Shown here in pieces: positions 17,170 through 27,106 of a DNA stretch of 64,000 nt. The first letter of the stretch is position 1; each line of letters begins with the position of its first letter. A program made the translations under genes and the position numbers. This stretch comes from Erwinia sp. OLFS4 (lineage in GTDB: Bacteria; Pseudomonadota; Gammaproteobacteria; Enterobacterales; Enterobacteriaceae), in NCBI RefSeq assembly GCF_002752165.1, contig NZ_MOMB01000002.1, forward strand, positions 62,001 to 126,000, in the 5' to 3' direction. Under the pieces are notes generated by a model, which saw only the letters and a program-made list of their open reading frames with translations, did not search any database and had not been told where the DNA came from.

Positions 17170-17913
17170 ATGTGGAAATGGTTACATCAACTGGCGAAGC
17201 CGGAACGGCTTTATCAGTTATGCGGTCGTTTAGTGCCATGGCTCGGTGCCGTCGCTGTGGTCGTTCTGCTGCTGGGCTGGATTTGGGGGTTTGCTTTTGC
17301 TCCGGTCGATTATCAGCAGGGAAATAGCTACCGCATCATGTATATCCACGTACCGGCAGCCATCTGGTCGATGGGCGTGTATGGCATCATGGCTATGGCT
17401 GCTTTTACCGGCCTGGTCTGGCAGCTGAAAATGGCCGATATGCTGGCTGCCGCAATGGCACCGGTAGGGGCGGTTTTTACTTTCATTGCGCTGGTTACCG
17501 GTGCCGCCTGGGGTAAACCTATGTGGGGAACCTGGTGGATCTGGGATGCGCGCCTGACTTCTGAACTGATACTCCTTTTTTTGTACATGGGCGCGATTGC
17601 GCTCTATCTTGCCTTTGACGATCGGCGTACCGCCGGGCGGGCCGCCGGCATTCTGATTCTGGTGGGGGTGGTGAATCTGCCGGTTATCCACTATTCCGTT
17701 GAGTGGTGGAATACGCTGCACCAGGCCAATTCCGGATTGTTGCAACATTCAATCGATCCCAGCATGCGTACGCCGCTGCGCTGGTCAATTCTCGGTTATC
17801 TGCTGGTGTTTATCACCCTGACGTTAATGCGTCTGCGTAACCTGATTTTGCGCAGTGAACACAACCGTCCCTGGGTGGCCGCATTATTGACTAAAGGAGT
17901 GCGTGTGCCATGA
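17170..17913 (+). CDS. ccmC: Heme handling protein CcmC
   Basis: 247 residues and six membrane segments. The tryptophan-rich WWD signature, WGTWWIWDARLTSEL (about 117-131), binds heme while it is attached to CcmE, with two flanking periplasmic histidines (IHVPAAIWS and VIHYSVEWW). An 81-nt gap follows ccmB, the only sizeable gap in the operon, and its stop overlaps ccmD. Confidence 0.96.
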   Translation: MWKWLHQLAKPERLYQLCGRLVPWLGAVAVVVLLLGWIWGFAFAPVDYQQGNSYRIMYIHVPAAIWSMGVYGIMAMAAFTGLVWQLKMADMLAAAMAPVGAVFTFIALVTGAAWGKPMWGTWWIWDARLTSELILLFLYMGAIALYLAFDDRRTAGRAAGILILVGVVNLPVIHYSVEWWNTLHQANSGLLQHSIDPSMRTPLRWSILGYLLVFITLTLMRLRNLILRSEHNRPWVAALLTKGVRVP

Positions 17914-18140
17914 CGCCTGCATTTTCCAGCTGGCAGGATTTTTTTGCTATGGGTGGTTACGCTTTTTATGTCTGGCTGGCGGTTGTTTTGACACTGCTTC
18001 CCCTGCTGGTACTGCTGGTTCATACGCTGCTTACCCGGCGGTTTCTGCTAAAAGAAATCCAGCGAAAACAGCAGCGTGCACGCCGAATTCGTAATGCCAA
18101 AACCAAAAACAGCCTTCCATCGGCTACGGCAGGAGAGTAA
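17910..18140 (+). CDS. ccmD: CcmD, small heme-exporter subunit
   Basis: 76 residues: a single membrane helix (about 15-42) and a basic cytoplasmic tail ([18 protein letters not shown]). It stabilises the CcmC-CcmE complex and is needed for holo-CcmE release in E. coli. The ATG overlaps the ccmC stop. Confidence 0.92.
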   Translation: MTPAFSSWQDFFAMGGYAFYVWLAVVLTLLPLLVLLVHTLLTRRFLLKEIQRKQQRARRIRNAKTKNSLPSATAGE

Positions 18141-18142
18141 AT

Positions 18143-18622
18143 GTGAACAGCCGTCGTAAAAATCGTCTGATCATGGTCGTCTGCGTGCTGGTTGGACTGA
18201 GTCTGGCGACCGCGTTGGTGATGTATGCGCTGCGATCGAATATCGATCTTTTCTATACGCCCGACGAAATTATCAATGGTAAGGGCGCGACACATCAAAA
18301 GCCGCAACCCGGACAACGTTTAAGGGTTGGTGGCATGGTGTTACCCGGAAGCGTGCAGCGCGATCCTCATACGCTGGCGGTCAGTTTTCAGCTTTATGAT
18401 GGTAAAGGGATGATTAGCGTGCATTACGTCGGAATTTTGCCCGATTTGTTCCGTGAAGGGCAGGGGATTGTTGCCCAGGGCGTACTGGAAAATGCAACGC
18501 TGGTGAATGCAAAAGAGGTGCTGGCAAAGCACGATGAAAAGTATACCCCGCCGGAAATTAAAGATGCGATGAATAAAAACCAGAACGGCCCGACGACAGA
18601 GGCCGGGAGCCCTGGATCATGA
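18143..18622 (+). CDS. ccmE: Periplasmic heme chaperone CcmE
   Basis: 159 residues with one N-terminal membrane anchor and a periplasmic OB-fold domain. The heme-binding histidine H130 is present in [12 protein letters not shown], as is the following tyrosine. The start is GTG at 18143 with AGGAGAG upstream. The flexible C-terminal tail is typical. The stop overlaps ccmF. Confidence 0.95.
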   Translation: MNSRRKNRLIMVVCVLVGLSLATALVMYALRSNIDLFYTPDEIINGKGATHQKPQPGQRLRVGGMVLPGSVQRDPHTLAVSFQLYDGKGMISVHYVGILPDLFREGQGIVAQGVLENATLVNAKEVLAKHDEKYTPPEIKDAMNKNQNGPTTEAGSPGS

Positions 18623-20574
18623 TGCCGGAAATTGGCAGTTTTTTGCTTTGCCTGGCGCTGGGACTGTCGCTGTTGCTCAGCTTTTATCCGTTATGGGGAG
18701 CCTGCCGCCAGGATCGTCGGCTAATGGCTACTGCACGTCCACTGACTTACGGACTGTTTTTGTCAATTGCGGCGGCGTTTATTATTCTGATTCATGCGTT
18801 TGTGGTAAATGACTTCAGCGTGGTGTACGTAGCAGATAACTCTAACTCTCAGTTGCCGGTGTATTATCGTATTGCAGCAACCTGGGGAGCGCATGAAGGG
18901 TCGCTGTTATTATGGGTACTGCTACTGAGTTGCTGGACACTGCTGGTGGCGTTGTTCAGTCGCACCATGCCACAGGATGCTGTGGCCCGCGTGCTGGCAA
19001 TTATGGGCATGATCACTTTTGGTTTCCTGCTGTTTATTACGCTTAACTCAAATCCGTTTGCCCGCACGCTGCCGCTGTATCCGGTGGATGGCCATGACCT
19101 TAACCCGATGCTTCAGGACCCTGGTCTGATAGTGCATCCACCGCTGCTTTATATGGGTTATGTCGGTTTTTCTGTGGCTTTTGCCTTTGCTATTACTTCG
19201 CTGATGACTGGTCGCCTCGATACCGCCTGGGCGCGCTGGTCGCGTCCCTGGACCACCGCCGCATGGATGTTTCTGACCTGCGGTATCGTGCTGGGATCGG
19301 CCTGGTCTTATTACGTGCTGGGCTGGGGCGGCTGGTGGTTCTGGGACCCGGTGGAAAATGCCTCTCTGATGCCGTGGCTGGCTGGTACAGCACTGATGCA
19401 TTCGCTGGCGGTAACTGAAAAACGCGGCAGTTTTAAAGCCTGGACGGTGCTGCTGGCCATTACGGCTTTTTCTCTTAGTTTGCTGGGGACTTTTCTGGTC
19501 CGCTCCGGCGTGCTGGTATCGGTTCATGCATTTGCTTCTGACCCGGCACGCGGCCTGTTTATTCTCGCTTTTCTGGTAATAGTAATTGGCAGCTCTTTGC
19601 TGCTTTACGCCCTCAAAGGGGGCAAAGTGCGTAGCCGGGTACAAAACGACATCTGGTCGCGCGAATCATTTTTACTGGGGAACAACGTGCTGCTGATTGC
19701 CGCCATGCTGGTGGTACTGCTTGGCACCCTGTTGCCGCTGGTGCATAAGCAGCTGGGTCTGGGAACCATTTCGGTTGGTGAGCCTTTTTTTAATATGTTG
19801 TTTAGCTGGCTGATGGCACCGTTCGCGCTGATATTGGGTATCGGGCCGTTGGTACGCTGGCGTCGGGATCAGCCGCAAAAATTGTGGAAACGACTGGCGC
19901 TGGCGCTGGTGGTGACGCTGATTCTTTCCATGTTATTACCCTGGCTTATGCAGGACCGTATCGCTGCGATGAGTGTTGTCGGGCTGATGATGGCGCTATG
20001 GGTGATTATTCTGACCCTGATGGAGCTGCATGAACGGGCAACCCATCGTCAGCGTTTCTGGCGTGGGCTGAGGCAGTTAACCCGCAGCCACTGGGGGATG
20101 GTGCTGGGGCATCTTGGTGTGGCGGTGACGGTTATCGGCATTGCTTTTAGCACCAGCTACAGCGTGGAACGTGATGTCAGGATGCGTGCCGGCGACAGTG
20201 TGGATATCCATAATTATCATTTTACTTTTAAAGGCGTTAATGCTTTACAGGGACCCAATTACAGCGGCGGCGTTGGCATTATTGCCGTCACGCGTAATGG
20301 CAAGCCGGAAGCGGTACTGCGCGCAGAGAAACGGTTTTACCGCGCGGCGCGTACAATGATGACGGAAGCTGCTATCAGCGGAGGACTGACACGCGATTTA
20401 TATGCGGCGCTCGGCGAACAAATGGCCGGCGACAGCTGGGCTGTGCGTATTTATTACAAACCCTTTGTGCGTTGGATTTGGCTCGGTGGGGTGTTGATGG
20501 CGTCTGGCGGCCTGCTTTGTCTGTTGGATCCCCGTTACCGGTCGCGTAAAAAACTGGCGAGGGAGCTAACATGA
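18619..20574 (+). CDS. ccmF: Cytochrome c heme lyase subunit CcmF
   Basis: 651 residues, a many-pass inner-membrane protein. The WWD domain is seen as [19 protein letters not shown] (about 235-253), with conserved histidines in [13 protein letters not shown] and VHAFASDP. It joins heme from CcmE to apocytochrome c together with CcmH and CcmI. Full length compared with E. coli (647). Confidence 0.96.
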   Translation: MMPEIGSFLLCLALGLSLLLSFYPLWGACRQDRRLMATARPLTYGLFLSIAAAFIILIHAFVVNDFSVVYVADNSNSQLPVYYRIAATWGAHEGSLLLWVLLLSCWTLLVALFSRTMPQDAVARVLAIMGMITFGFLLFITLNSNPFARTLPLYPVDGHDLNPMLQDPGLIVHPPLLYMGYVGFSVAFAFAITSLMTGRLDTAWARWSRPWTTAAWMFLTCGIVLGSAWSYYVLGWGGWWFWDPVENASLMPWLAGTALMHSLAVTEKRGSFKAWTVLLAITAFSLSLLGTFLVRSGVLVSVHAFASDPARGLFILAFLVIVIGSSLLLYALKGGKVRSRVQNDIWSRESFLLGNNVLLIAAMLVVLLGTLLPLVHKQLGLGTISVGEPFFNMLFSWLMAPFALILGIGPLVRWRRDQPQKLWKRLALALVVTLILSMLLPWLMQDRIAAMSVVGLMMALWVIILTLMELHERATHRQRFWRGLRQLTRSHWGMVLGHLGVAVTVIGIAFSTSYSVERDVRMRAGDSVDIHNYHFTFKGVNALQGPNYSGGVGIIAVTRNGKPEAVLRAEKRFYRAARTMMTEAAISGGLTRDLYAALGEQMAGDSWAVRIYYKPFVRWIWLGGVLMASGGLLCLLDPRYRSRKKLARELT

Positions 20575-21128
20575 ATAAAAAATTGCTCTGGATTCCACTC
20601 GGGTTGTTTATGCTGCTGGCCGCTGCCCTGCTGTGGCAGCTTAGCCGGAATGCGACAGGTGATGATCCTACCTTGCTGGAGTCGGCACTGGTTGGCAAAC
20701 CGGTGCCGCAATTTAAGCTGGAAGCACTGGATAGCTCCGGTAAGTTTTATGATCAGGCCGTCCTGATAAACGGTAAGCCGCTGTTGCTAAATGTCTGGGC
20801 GACCTGGTGTCCCACCTGCCGGGCAGAACATCAGTATCTAAACCAACTGGCCACCGGAGGGGTGCGGGTAGTGGGCCTGAATTATAAAGACGACCGCACA
20901 AAAGCGATAAATTGGCTCAACACTCTCGGTAATCCTTATGCCCTGAGCCTGTATGACGGTAACGGCATGCTGGGGCTGGATCTGGGGGTTTACGGGGCAC
21001 CGGAAACCTTCCTGATTGATGGTAAAGGTATTATCCGTTATCGCCATGCCGGCGATATGACACCGCGCGTCTGGCACAACGAAGTCAAACCGCTATGGCA
21101 GAAATACAGTCAGGAGGCGGGATCATGA
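20571..21128 (+). CDS. dsbE: Thiol:disulfide oxidoreductase CcmG/DsbE
   Basis: 185 residues: an N-terminal membrane anchor, then a periplasmic thioredoxin fold with active site W79-C80-P-T-C83. It reduces apocytochrome c or the CcmH disulfide using electrons from DsbD. The cis-proline and GAPETFLID strand are present. It overlaps ccmF and ccmH by 4 nt each. Confidence 0.96.
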   Translation: MNKKLLWIPLGLFMLLAAALLWQLSRNATGDDPTLLESALVGKPVPQFKLEALDSSGKFYDQAVLINGKPLLLNVWATWCPTCRAEHQYLNQLATGGVRVVGLNYKDDRTKAINWLNTLGNPYALSLYDGNGMLGLDLGVYGAPETFLIDGKGIIRYRHAGDMTPRVWHNEVKPLWQKYSQEAGS

Positions 21129-21586
21129 GACTGCTGTTACTGCTACTGGCATCACTGTTCTGCGTCAGTACGCTGGCGGCGATTGATGTGCGTCATTTCA
21201 GCTCCCCTCAGCAGGAACAACAATATCGCAGTCTGACCGAATCGCTGCGCTGTCCCAAATGTCAGAATAATAGCATTGCGGATTCAAATGCGATGATTGC
21301 CGCTGATATGCGGCTGAAAGTTTATCAGCTGTTGCAGCAAGGCCTGACGCCGCAGCAGATACGGGACTATATGATTGCCCGCTATGGCAACTTTGTCAGC
21401 TATCAGCCGCCGTTCGAGCTATCCACTATTATTCTGTGGCTCGGACCGCTGCTTTTTTTACTGGCCGGAGGCGGGATGATTATTGTTCGCGGCAGACGAA
21501 TGCGTCGTTCGCCGGTTAATTCAACGCTTAATGCTGAGCAGCAACGTCGTCTCGACAGCCTGTTGCACGACAGGAAACAATCATGA
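21125..21586 (+). CDS. ccmH: Apocytochrome c thiol reductase subunit CcmH
   Basis: 153 residues: signal peptide, periplasmic domain with redox motif LRCPKC (C43, C46), and a C-terminal membrane helix (ILWLGPLLFLLAGGGMIIV). In E. coli CcmH is fused to the TPR part; here the two are separate genes. I used the ATG that overlaps the dsbE stop, since the longer frame merely runs back into dsbE. Confidence 0.94.
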   Translation: MRLLLLLLASLFCVSTLAAIDVRHFSSPQQEQQYRSLTESLRCPKCQNNSIADSNAMIAADMRLKVYQLLQQGLTPQQIRDYMIARYGNFVSYQPPFELSTIILWLGPLLFLLAGGGMIIVRGRRMRRSPVNSTLNAEQQRRLDSLLHDRKQS

Positions 21587-22794
21587 CTCTCTTCTGGTTG
21601 ATCCTGTTGTTATTGCTGGTGGCCGCAGTGATGTTGTTCGTCTGCGCGGGCTGGCGTCTTCACGTTGAGCCACAAACCGATCGCGCTAAGCTGAATAAAA
21701 TTTTTTATCAGCAGCGATTGCAGGAACTGCAGCGTGATGATGCTGAAGGACTGCTGAGCGGTCACCAGGATATGGTTGGGGAATTGCAGCAGACCTTGCT
21801 GGACGATATCCCGCCAGCCGATCCGCCGCCGGCCACAACGGGATCGCGCTGGCTGCTTTTTCCCGGTGTGCTGTTGCTGATATTGGTGAGTGCAGGCTGT
21901 TATCTGAAAACCGGTGGTTTGCTGCAGTTATTACAGTGGAAGCAGGTGCAGGATGATCTGCCGGCGCTGCGGGCACAACTGATGGATCCGCAGGCGCGGC
22001 CATTAACCATGGCGCAGTTAAGCGAGCTGGGGCTTGGGCTGCGCAGTGCTTTGCAGCAAACGCCGCAGAATGTTAATGACTGGATGATGCTGGGTCGCAT
22101 TGGCATGGTGCTGAATGATGCGCAAACGGCCCGCCAGGCGTTTGAAAAAGCACTGCGGTTACAGCCAGAAAACCAGCAGCTACGGCTGAATTATGTTGAA
22201 GTACTGGTGCGTTCACCAGACCCTCAGGATAACCGTGAGGCTAGCGGGATACTGCAGGACATGTTGCAACAGGATGGCAATAATATTGCGTTGCTTGGGC
22301 TGGCAGCGGTTAATGCTTATAGCCAGCAGCAATATGTGCGCGCCATCAAAATATGGCAACAAATGTTAACTTTATTGCCAGAGAATGATAAACAGACCGC
22401 CATGATTGAAAGTAGTATCGAGCAGGCAAAAACCCAGGCCGGTCAGCAAAATAGCTGGTTATCGCTAAAGGTTTCTTTAGCCGCTGCGGCCAAAACCATG
22501 TTACCGCCGCAAGGAGTATTGTATATTTCTGTTTCCGATGGTGTTTCGCCTGTCCCGGTGGCAGTGAAGAGAATGCCATTGAGCCATTTTCCTGTATCAC
22601 TGAGGCTTGATGACAGTGATGCGATGATCCCCGAACGCCTGCTTTCTGCTCAGCATCAGATACAGGTCCGGGCGCGTATCTCACGCGATGGTCACGCCAG
22701 TCCGCAATCGGGAGACTGGATAGGGACCAGTGCGGTTATGCCTTTTGATGGTCATCAGCAGCTGGCGGTGGAGATTAATCAGCAGCAGCCGTAA
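21583..22794 (+). CDS. ccmI: Cytochrome c maturation TPR protein CcmI
   Basis: 403 residues with two N-terminal membrane helices (about 2-22 and 90-108), then a periplasmic TPR region (NVNDWMMLGRIGMVLNDAQTARQAFEKALRLQP is a clear repeat) and a beta-rich C-terminal domain. It holds apocytochrome c for CcmFH. It corresponds to the C-terminal half of E. coli CcmH plus an extra N-terminal helix. Last gene of the ccm operon. Confidence 0.92.
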   Translation: MTLFWLILLLLLVAAVMLFVCAGWRLHVEPQTDRAKLNKIFYQQRLQELQRDDAEGLLSGHQDMVGELQQTLLDDIPPADPPPATTGSRWLLFPGVLLLILVSAGCYLKTGGLLQLLQWKQVQDDLPALRAQLMDPQARPLTMAQLSELGLGLRSALQQTPQNVNDWMMLGRIGMVLNDAQTARQAFEKALRLQPENQQLRLNYVEVLVRSPDPQDNREASGILQDMLQQDGNNIALLGLAAVNAYSQQQYVRAIKIWQQMLTLLPENDKQTAMIESSIEQAKTQAGQQNSWLSLKVSLAAAAKTMLPPQGVLYISVSDGVSPVPVAVKRMPLSHFPVSLRLDDSDAMIPERLLSAQHQIQVRARISRDGHASPQSGDWIGTSAVMPFDGHQQLAVEINQQQP

Positions 22795-22829
22795 GCATGA
22801 TACACGACTTTTAGCACAGGGAGACTTGT

Positions 22830-23594
22830 ATGAATTTTCGCCTGACGGGACTGGTACTGGCAAGCGTGTTTCTGGCCGGTTGTGCCAGCTCCAGACCAGC
22901 GAATGAATCTCAGGGCCGTTCCGATCCTCTGGAAGGCTTTAACCGCACGATGTTTAATTTTAACTACAACGTGGTGGACCCCTATGTTTTGCGTCCGGTT
23001 GCCGTGGCCTGGCGCAATTATGTACCGGTACCGGCGCGTACCGGCGTCAGTAATTTTCTCAGTAACCTTGAGGAACCCGCCAGCATGGTTAATAGCATAC
23101 TGAAAGGGAATGCCAACAATGCTGGCGTGCATTTTACCCGTTTTTTCCTCAATACCGTGCTGGGACTGGGCGGGTTTATCGATGTTGCCGGCAAAGCCAA
23201 TCCTCAGCTAGCGCGTAATGCGCCTGAACGCTTTGGCACTACGCTTGGCAGCTATGGCGTCGGCTATGGACCTTATGCCCAGCTTCCGTTCTATGGCAGT
23301 TTTACGCTGCGTCAGGAGGGGGGCGACTACGTGGATGATATCTACCCGGTGCTGAGCTGGCTGACCTTCTGGATGTCGGCAGGAAAATGGGCGTTACAGG
23401 GTATTGAAACCCGCGCCGAATTACTGGATTCCGATGCGATTCTGCGTAATTCAAAAGATCCTTATATTTTCGTTCGTGAAGCTTATTTTCAGCATAACGA
23501 TTTCCTGGCTAATGGTGGTAAGCTGAAACCACAGGATAATCCGAATGCTGCGGCTATTCAGGACAACTTAAAAGAAATTGACGCCGGCAATTAA
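22830..23594 (+). CDS. mlaA: Outer-membrane lipoprotein MlaA (VacJ)
   Basis: 254 residues with a lipobox ending at C18 (VFLAGC). It removes misplaced phospholipid from the outer leaflet and passes it to MlaC; works with OmpC/F porins. The conserved block DPLEGFNRTMFNFNYNVVD and SNFLSNLEEP are intact, and the protein matches E. coli MlaA in length (251). It starts 35 nt after ccmI with GGGAGA upstream and ends at a terminator shared with fadL. Confidence 0.96.
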   Translation: MNFRLTGLVLASVFLAGCASSRPANESQGRSDPLEGFNRTMFNFNYNVVDPYVLRPVAVAWRNYVPVPARTGVSNFLSNLEEPASMVNSILKGNANNAGVHFTRFFLNTVLGLGGFIDVAGKANPQLARNAPERFGTTLGSYGVGYGPYAQLPFYGSFTLRQEGGDYVDDIYPVLSWLTFWMSAGKWALQGIETRAELLDSDAILRNSKDPYIFVREAYFQHNDFLANGGKLKPQDNPNAAAIQDNLKEIDAGN

Positions 23595-23602
23595 GCGCAC
23601 AA

Positions 23603-23634
23603 TAAAAAAGACCACCGGAGGTGGTCTTTTTTTT
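23603..23634. terminator. Bidirectional terminator between mlaA and fadL
   Basis: AGACCACC-GGA-GGTGGTCT flanked by an A run on the left and eight T residues on the right, so it can serve both convergent genes. Confidence 0.9.
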
Positions 23635-23644
23635 CCAGCATTGA

Positions 23645-24982
23645 TCAGAATTTGTAATTAAATTCCGCACCGTACAGCCAGGCTTTACCATTCGAATTAA
23701 ACGTATAGGGAACCGGTGTTCCCCCGTTGGCCTGCGTGGCTGCCAGGTCAACACCTTCTTTAACCGTGACTTTCTGGCCGTGCATATAAGACACACCGAA
23801 ATCGACAGAGGCATTTTCATTAAAGGCGTAGCTGGTGCCAAGACTTAGCCACAGGCGATCCTGGTCGGGGATGGAAATTGAGCGTTTGTCCGAAGGAACC
23901 GGGCTATCATCAAAGGCAACCCCTGCGCGGAAGGTCCAGTTGTCATCATAAAAATAGGAGGTTCCCAGCGCGATACGATAAGCATCCCGATAGCCTTCTT
24001 CTTTATGGAATAACGTCTGGCCGTTAGCGCCGGTGGCTTTCAGTTCCTGGAACTGGCTCCAGCTGGTATAAGCCATGCTGTAGTGCACCGCCCACTTAGG
24101 CGCGACTTTATGGTAGCCAGACACTTCCCATATTTCAGGCAGATTTAGCGTTAAAGATCCCGGAATGGTGCTGCCGCTGGTGCCATAAGGCAAGCCAAAC
24201 TGGCCGATGACAGGATTCAGCTGGCTGGGAATATTGCTACTGTAATCGCCGTCGAAATCGATTTTAACTTCCGAGCGGTAGGTAAAACCAAAACGGTTGT
24301 TATCATCTACTTCATACAGAATACCGGCATTCCAGCCATAACCCCATTTATCTCCTTTCAGATGGGCAATTTGTGTGTCAGCAGGTACCGCCGGCAGACC
24401 TGCCGCCGGAAGCAGAGAACCAAGCTCACCGGCATAGCGTTCGATTTTAGCGCGGGCGTAAACCGCGTCAAAACCGACACCGAAGCTGAAATGGCGGTTA
24501 AGGCGATAAGCGGTACTCAGATTGAGGTTAGTGGTCATTAAATCGGTTTTACCGCCATAACTGCCGGCAGCGTAGCCATTATTGTATTCAGTGGCTAGAC
24601 CATAATTACTGGTTGCCGATGCGCCAATCCACCATTGGTCGGAAAGCGGCTGAACATAATGAATATTAGGAACCCATTGATTAGGGGCAATATTTTTTGC
24701 ATCAAGGCTGTTACCCGATGCGCTATGCCCGGTGATATCAACCTGGGGATTAACGTAAACGGCGCCAATTGAAAACATTGGCCTGTCCATCAGCGCCATC
24801 GTTGCCGGGTTACGGCTGGCGGAAGCTGCGGTATCGCCTATCGCGCCTTCACCAGAATAGGCGCGCCCAAGACCGGTTGCTGAAAATTCATTGAGCTGAA
24901 AGCCGGCCGCTGAAACGTGAGTTGTAACAAGTGCCACTGCTGCTGCCAAAGCAGACTTTGCAAACAGGTTTTTATGGTTCAT
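23645..24982 (-). CDS. fadL: Long-chain fatty acid outer-membrane channel FadL
   Basis: A 445-residue 14-strand beta barrel that takes up long-chain fatty acids. A signal peptide (about 25 residues, ending HVSA) is followed by the plug sequence starting [22 protein letters not shown], and the final residue is aromatic (FNYKF) as required for Bam assembly. I prefer the ATG at 24982, since GAGG is 8 nt before it; a GTG two codons upstream is only 2 nt from that site. FadR-like sites lie upstream. Confidence 0.96.
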   Translation of the reverse strand: MNHKNLFAKSALAAAVALVTTHVSAAGFQLNEFSATGLGRAYSGEGAIGDTAASASRNPATMALMDRPMFSIGAVYVNPQVDITGHSASGNSLDAKNIAPNQWVPNIHYVQPLSDQWWIGASATSNYGLATEYNNGYAAGSYGGKTDLMTTNLNLSTAYRLNRHFSFGVGFDAVYARAKIERYAGELGSLLPAAGLPAVPADTQIAHLKGDKWGYGWNAGILYEVDDNNRFGFTYRSEVKIDFDGDYSSNIPSQLNPVIGQFGLPYGTSGSTIPGSLTLNLPEIWEVSGYHKVAPKWAVHYSMAYTSWSQFQELKATGANGQTLFHKEEGYRDAYRIALGTSYFYDDNWTFRAGVAFDDSPVPSDKRSISIPDQDRLWLSLGTSYAFNENASVDFGVSYMHGQKVTVKEGVDLAATQANGGTPVPYTFNSNGKAWLYGAEFNYKF

Positions 24983-25326
24983 GACCACAACCTCATTATC
25001 TAATTATTTAAAGTATGTTACATCGCAAAACAATGGATCGCGGATTGTAGGGACTGGAATACATCTGACAAATCAGACCAGTTGCCCAAGTATAGGTCCG
25101 ACCTGTAGGAATGTTGCAATATTGTTTTTCAAATATTTCTTAGATGTTTTTAAAAAAGCGATCAACTTAACAAAATCTTTCTTTTTGTTTTCAATAAAAC
25201 TTTCTGGTTTGCGCTGGATCATTGTTTATCGTGATAACGCACGGTCACGCTGCTTGCTGCGTGACAGCGGAGTAAAATACTATCAGTGATAAAGTGTTTA
25301 ACCAGTGCAAGACTAAGGAGCCAGTT
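24983..25326. other. fadL-yfcZ divergent control region
   Basis: 344 bases, AT-rich around 25130-25200. Apart from the FadR-like sites (25070-25104) I see no gene or RNA. The region before yfcZ has AAGGAG at 25315-25320, which sets the yfcZ TTG start. Confidence 0.4.
25070..25104. promoter_or_regulatory. Two candidate FadR operators upstream of fadL
   Basis: AGGTCCGACCT (25094-25104) contains the FadR core GGTCCGACC, and AATCAGACCAGTT (25071-25083) reads CTGGTCTGA on the other strand. Both resemble the consensus with GGTCNGACC, and E. coli fadL is repressed by FadR from similar sites. Confidence 0.6.
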
Positions 25327-25623
25327 TTGAACAACTCTCTGAACAAATGCAGTGCCAATGAAACCGCAGCCTGTTGCTGTGTGGATATCGGCACCGTTAT
25401 GGATAATGCAGACTGCAGCGCGTCGTGGATAAAACAGTATGCCGATCGCCAGCAGGCTCAGCAGGCGCTGGCAGAGTTGACGCAGAAAGCCCGCGCTGCA
25501 GAATCTGAACCCTGTCTTATTACCTCGCGTTTTGAAGAGGATGCCAATGGTGTCTGGCTGGGGGCTGATTTTACTTTTTGCTGTCAGGCGGAAGCGATGA
25601 TTTTTCAGCTGGGACTGCGCTAA
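25327..25623 (+). CDS. yfcZ: YfcZ family protein
   Basis: 98 residues, cytoplasmic, with a cysteine cluster (NKCSANETAACCCVD), then DCSASW and FCCQAEAMIFQLGLR, as in E. coli YfcZ (94 residues), which lies at the same place between fadL and fadI. The start is TTG at 25327: AAGGAG ends 6 nt before it, and the next conserved residues follow directly. Longer or shorter starts lack a ribosome-binding site. Function is unknown; the many cysteines may bind metal. Confidence 0.85.
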   Translation: MNNSLNKCSANETAACCCVDIGTVMDNADCSASWIKQYADRQQAQQALAELTQKARAAESEPCLITSRFEEDANGVWLGADFTFCCQAEAMIFQLGLR

Positions 25624-25737
25624 CCTCCCGTTCTCAAACCGGCAGTCTGGCTGTCGGTTTTACCGTTAAAGCGTGTTTTTACTCTCATTTTTTCTTTTTC
25701 TGTCTGGCGAAATATCCTGTTATCGATAACACTTAGC

Positions 25738-25755
25738 ATCAGGTCAGACCACTAA
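25738..25755. promoter_or_regulatory. Candidate FadR operator of fadIJ
   Basis: ATCAGGTCAGACCACTAA, with core GGTCAGACC, matching the E. coli fadI operator as I recall it, about 40 nt upstream of the fadI ATG. Confidence 0.7.
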
Positions 25756-25795
25756 GGCAACGATGCCCGGTCACATAACTGCAACAGGTGAACTG

Positions 25796-27106
25796 ATGAG
25801 CCAGCAGGCGCAACTCTCCCGGCCCGGTGAGCGTATTGTTATTACCCATGGACTTCGTACCCCTTTTGTTCGTCAGGCAACCGCTTTTCAGGCTATTCCG
25901 GCAGTCGAACTGGGCAGAATGGTGGTCAGTGAATTGCTGGTACGCAGTGAATTACCCCCGGAACTGATTGATTTACTGGTGTTTGGCCAGGTGGTGCAAA
26001 TGCCCGAAGCCCCTAATATTGCCCGTGAAATAGTGCTGGCGAGCGGAATGAGTGTGCACACCGATGCCTACAGCGTCAGCCGGGCTTGTGCGACCAGCTT
26101 TCAGGCGGTGGCAAACGTTGCCGAAAGCCTGCTGGCAGGCAGCGCGCAGATCGGTATCGCTGGCGGAGCGGATTCCAGTTCAGTGCTGCCGATTGGGGTC
26201 AGTAAAAAACTGGCCCGCACGCTGCTTGAACTCAATAAAGCGCGTACGCTAAGCAAAAAGTTTTCGTTACTGCGACAGCTGCGCCCGCGTGATTTACTGC
26301 CGGTACCACCAGCGGTTGCCGAGTACTCCACGGGTTTACGCATGGGGGATACCGCTGAGCAAATGGCCAAAACCCATGCGATTACCCGTGCAGCGCAGGA
26401 CAGTCTGGCGCATCGTTCGCATCAGCGCGCCGCCCATGCCTGGCAGCAGGGGCTGCTGCGTGACGAGGTGATGACTGCCTACGTTGCGCCCTTTAATGAG
26501 GCAGTGGAGCAGGATAACAATATCCGCCATGATAGTAGTCCTGACAGTTACAGTCGCGTGCGGCCGGCTTTCGATCGCCGGCACGGTAGCGTCACGGCAG
26601 CCAACAGTACGCCACTTACTGACGGAGCGGCTGCGCTGATACTGATGACCGAGCGCCGGGCGAAGGCTCTGGGAATTACGCCGTTAGGCTATCTCAGAAG
26701 CTATGCTTTCACCGCCATTGATGTCTGGCAGGATATGCTGCTAGGGCCGACGTATGCCTCCCCGCTGGCGCTGGAGCGTGCCGGTGTGACGCTTAATGAT
26801 CTGACGTTAATTGATATGCATGAAGCCTTTGCTGCCCAGACGCTGGCTAACCTCAAACTGTTTGCTGATGAGCGTTTTGCCAGAGATGTACTCAATCGTC
26901 CCCATGCGTTGGGGGAAGTGAATGAAGAAAGGTTTAATGTTCTGGGCGGTTCCATCGCCTACGGTCATCCTTTCGCTGCTACCGGCGCCAGGATGATTAC
27001 TCAGACGCTGCGCGAATTGCAGCGTCGGGGGGGAGGATTAGGACTGGTGACCGCCTGCGCTGCCGGCGGTCTGGGAGCAGCAATGGTGCTGGAGAGCTAT
27101 TCATGA
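25796..27106 (+). CDS. fadI: 3-ketoacyl-CoA thiolase FadI
   Basis: The thiolase of the anaerobic/alternative beta-oxidation complex with FadJ. 436 residues from the ATG at 25796, the same as E. coli; the frame could extend 11 codons upstream but E. coli starts here and AGGTG precedes it. Catalytic residues: nucleophile C98 in SRACATS, H in [14 protein letters not shown], and C in [10 protein letters not shown]. The stop overlaps fadJ by 4 nt. Confidence 0.97.
   Translation: MSQQAQLSRPGERIVITHGLRTPFVRQATAFQAIPAVELGRMVVSELLVRSELPPELIDLLVFGQVVQMPEAPNIAREIVLASGMSVHTDAYSVSRACATSFQAVANVAESLLAGSAQIGIAGGADSSSVLPIGVSKKLARTLLELNKARTLSKKFSLLRQLRPRDLLPVPPAVAEYSTGLRMGDTAEQMAKTHAITRAAQDSLAHRSHQRAAHAWQQGLLRDEVMTAYVAPFNEAVEQDNNIRHDSSPDSYSRVRPAFDRRHGSVTAANSTPLTDGAAALILMTERRAKALGITPLGYLRSYAFTAIDVWQDMLLGPTYASPLALERAGVTLNDLTLIDMHEAFAAQTLANLKLFADERFARDVLNRPHALGEVNEERFNVLGGSIAYGHPFAATGARMITQTLRELQRRGGGLGLVTACAAGGLGAAMVLESYS

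Noticed and set aside
25763-25795. Upstream extension of fadI by 11 codons
   Set aside because: No ribosome-binding site and E. coli FadI starts at the equivalent of 25796.
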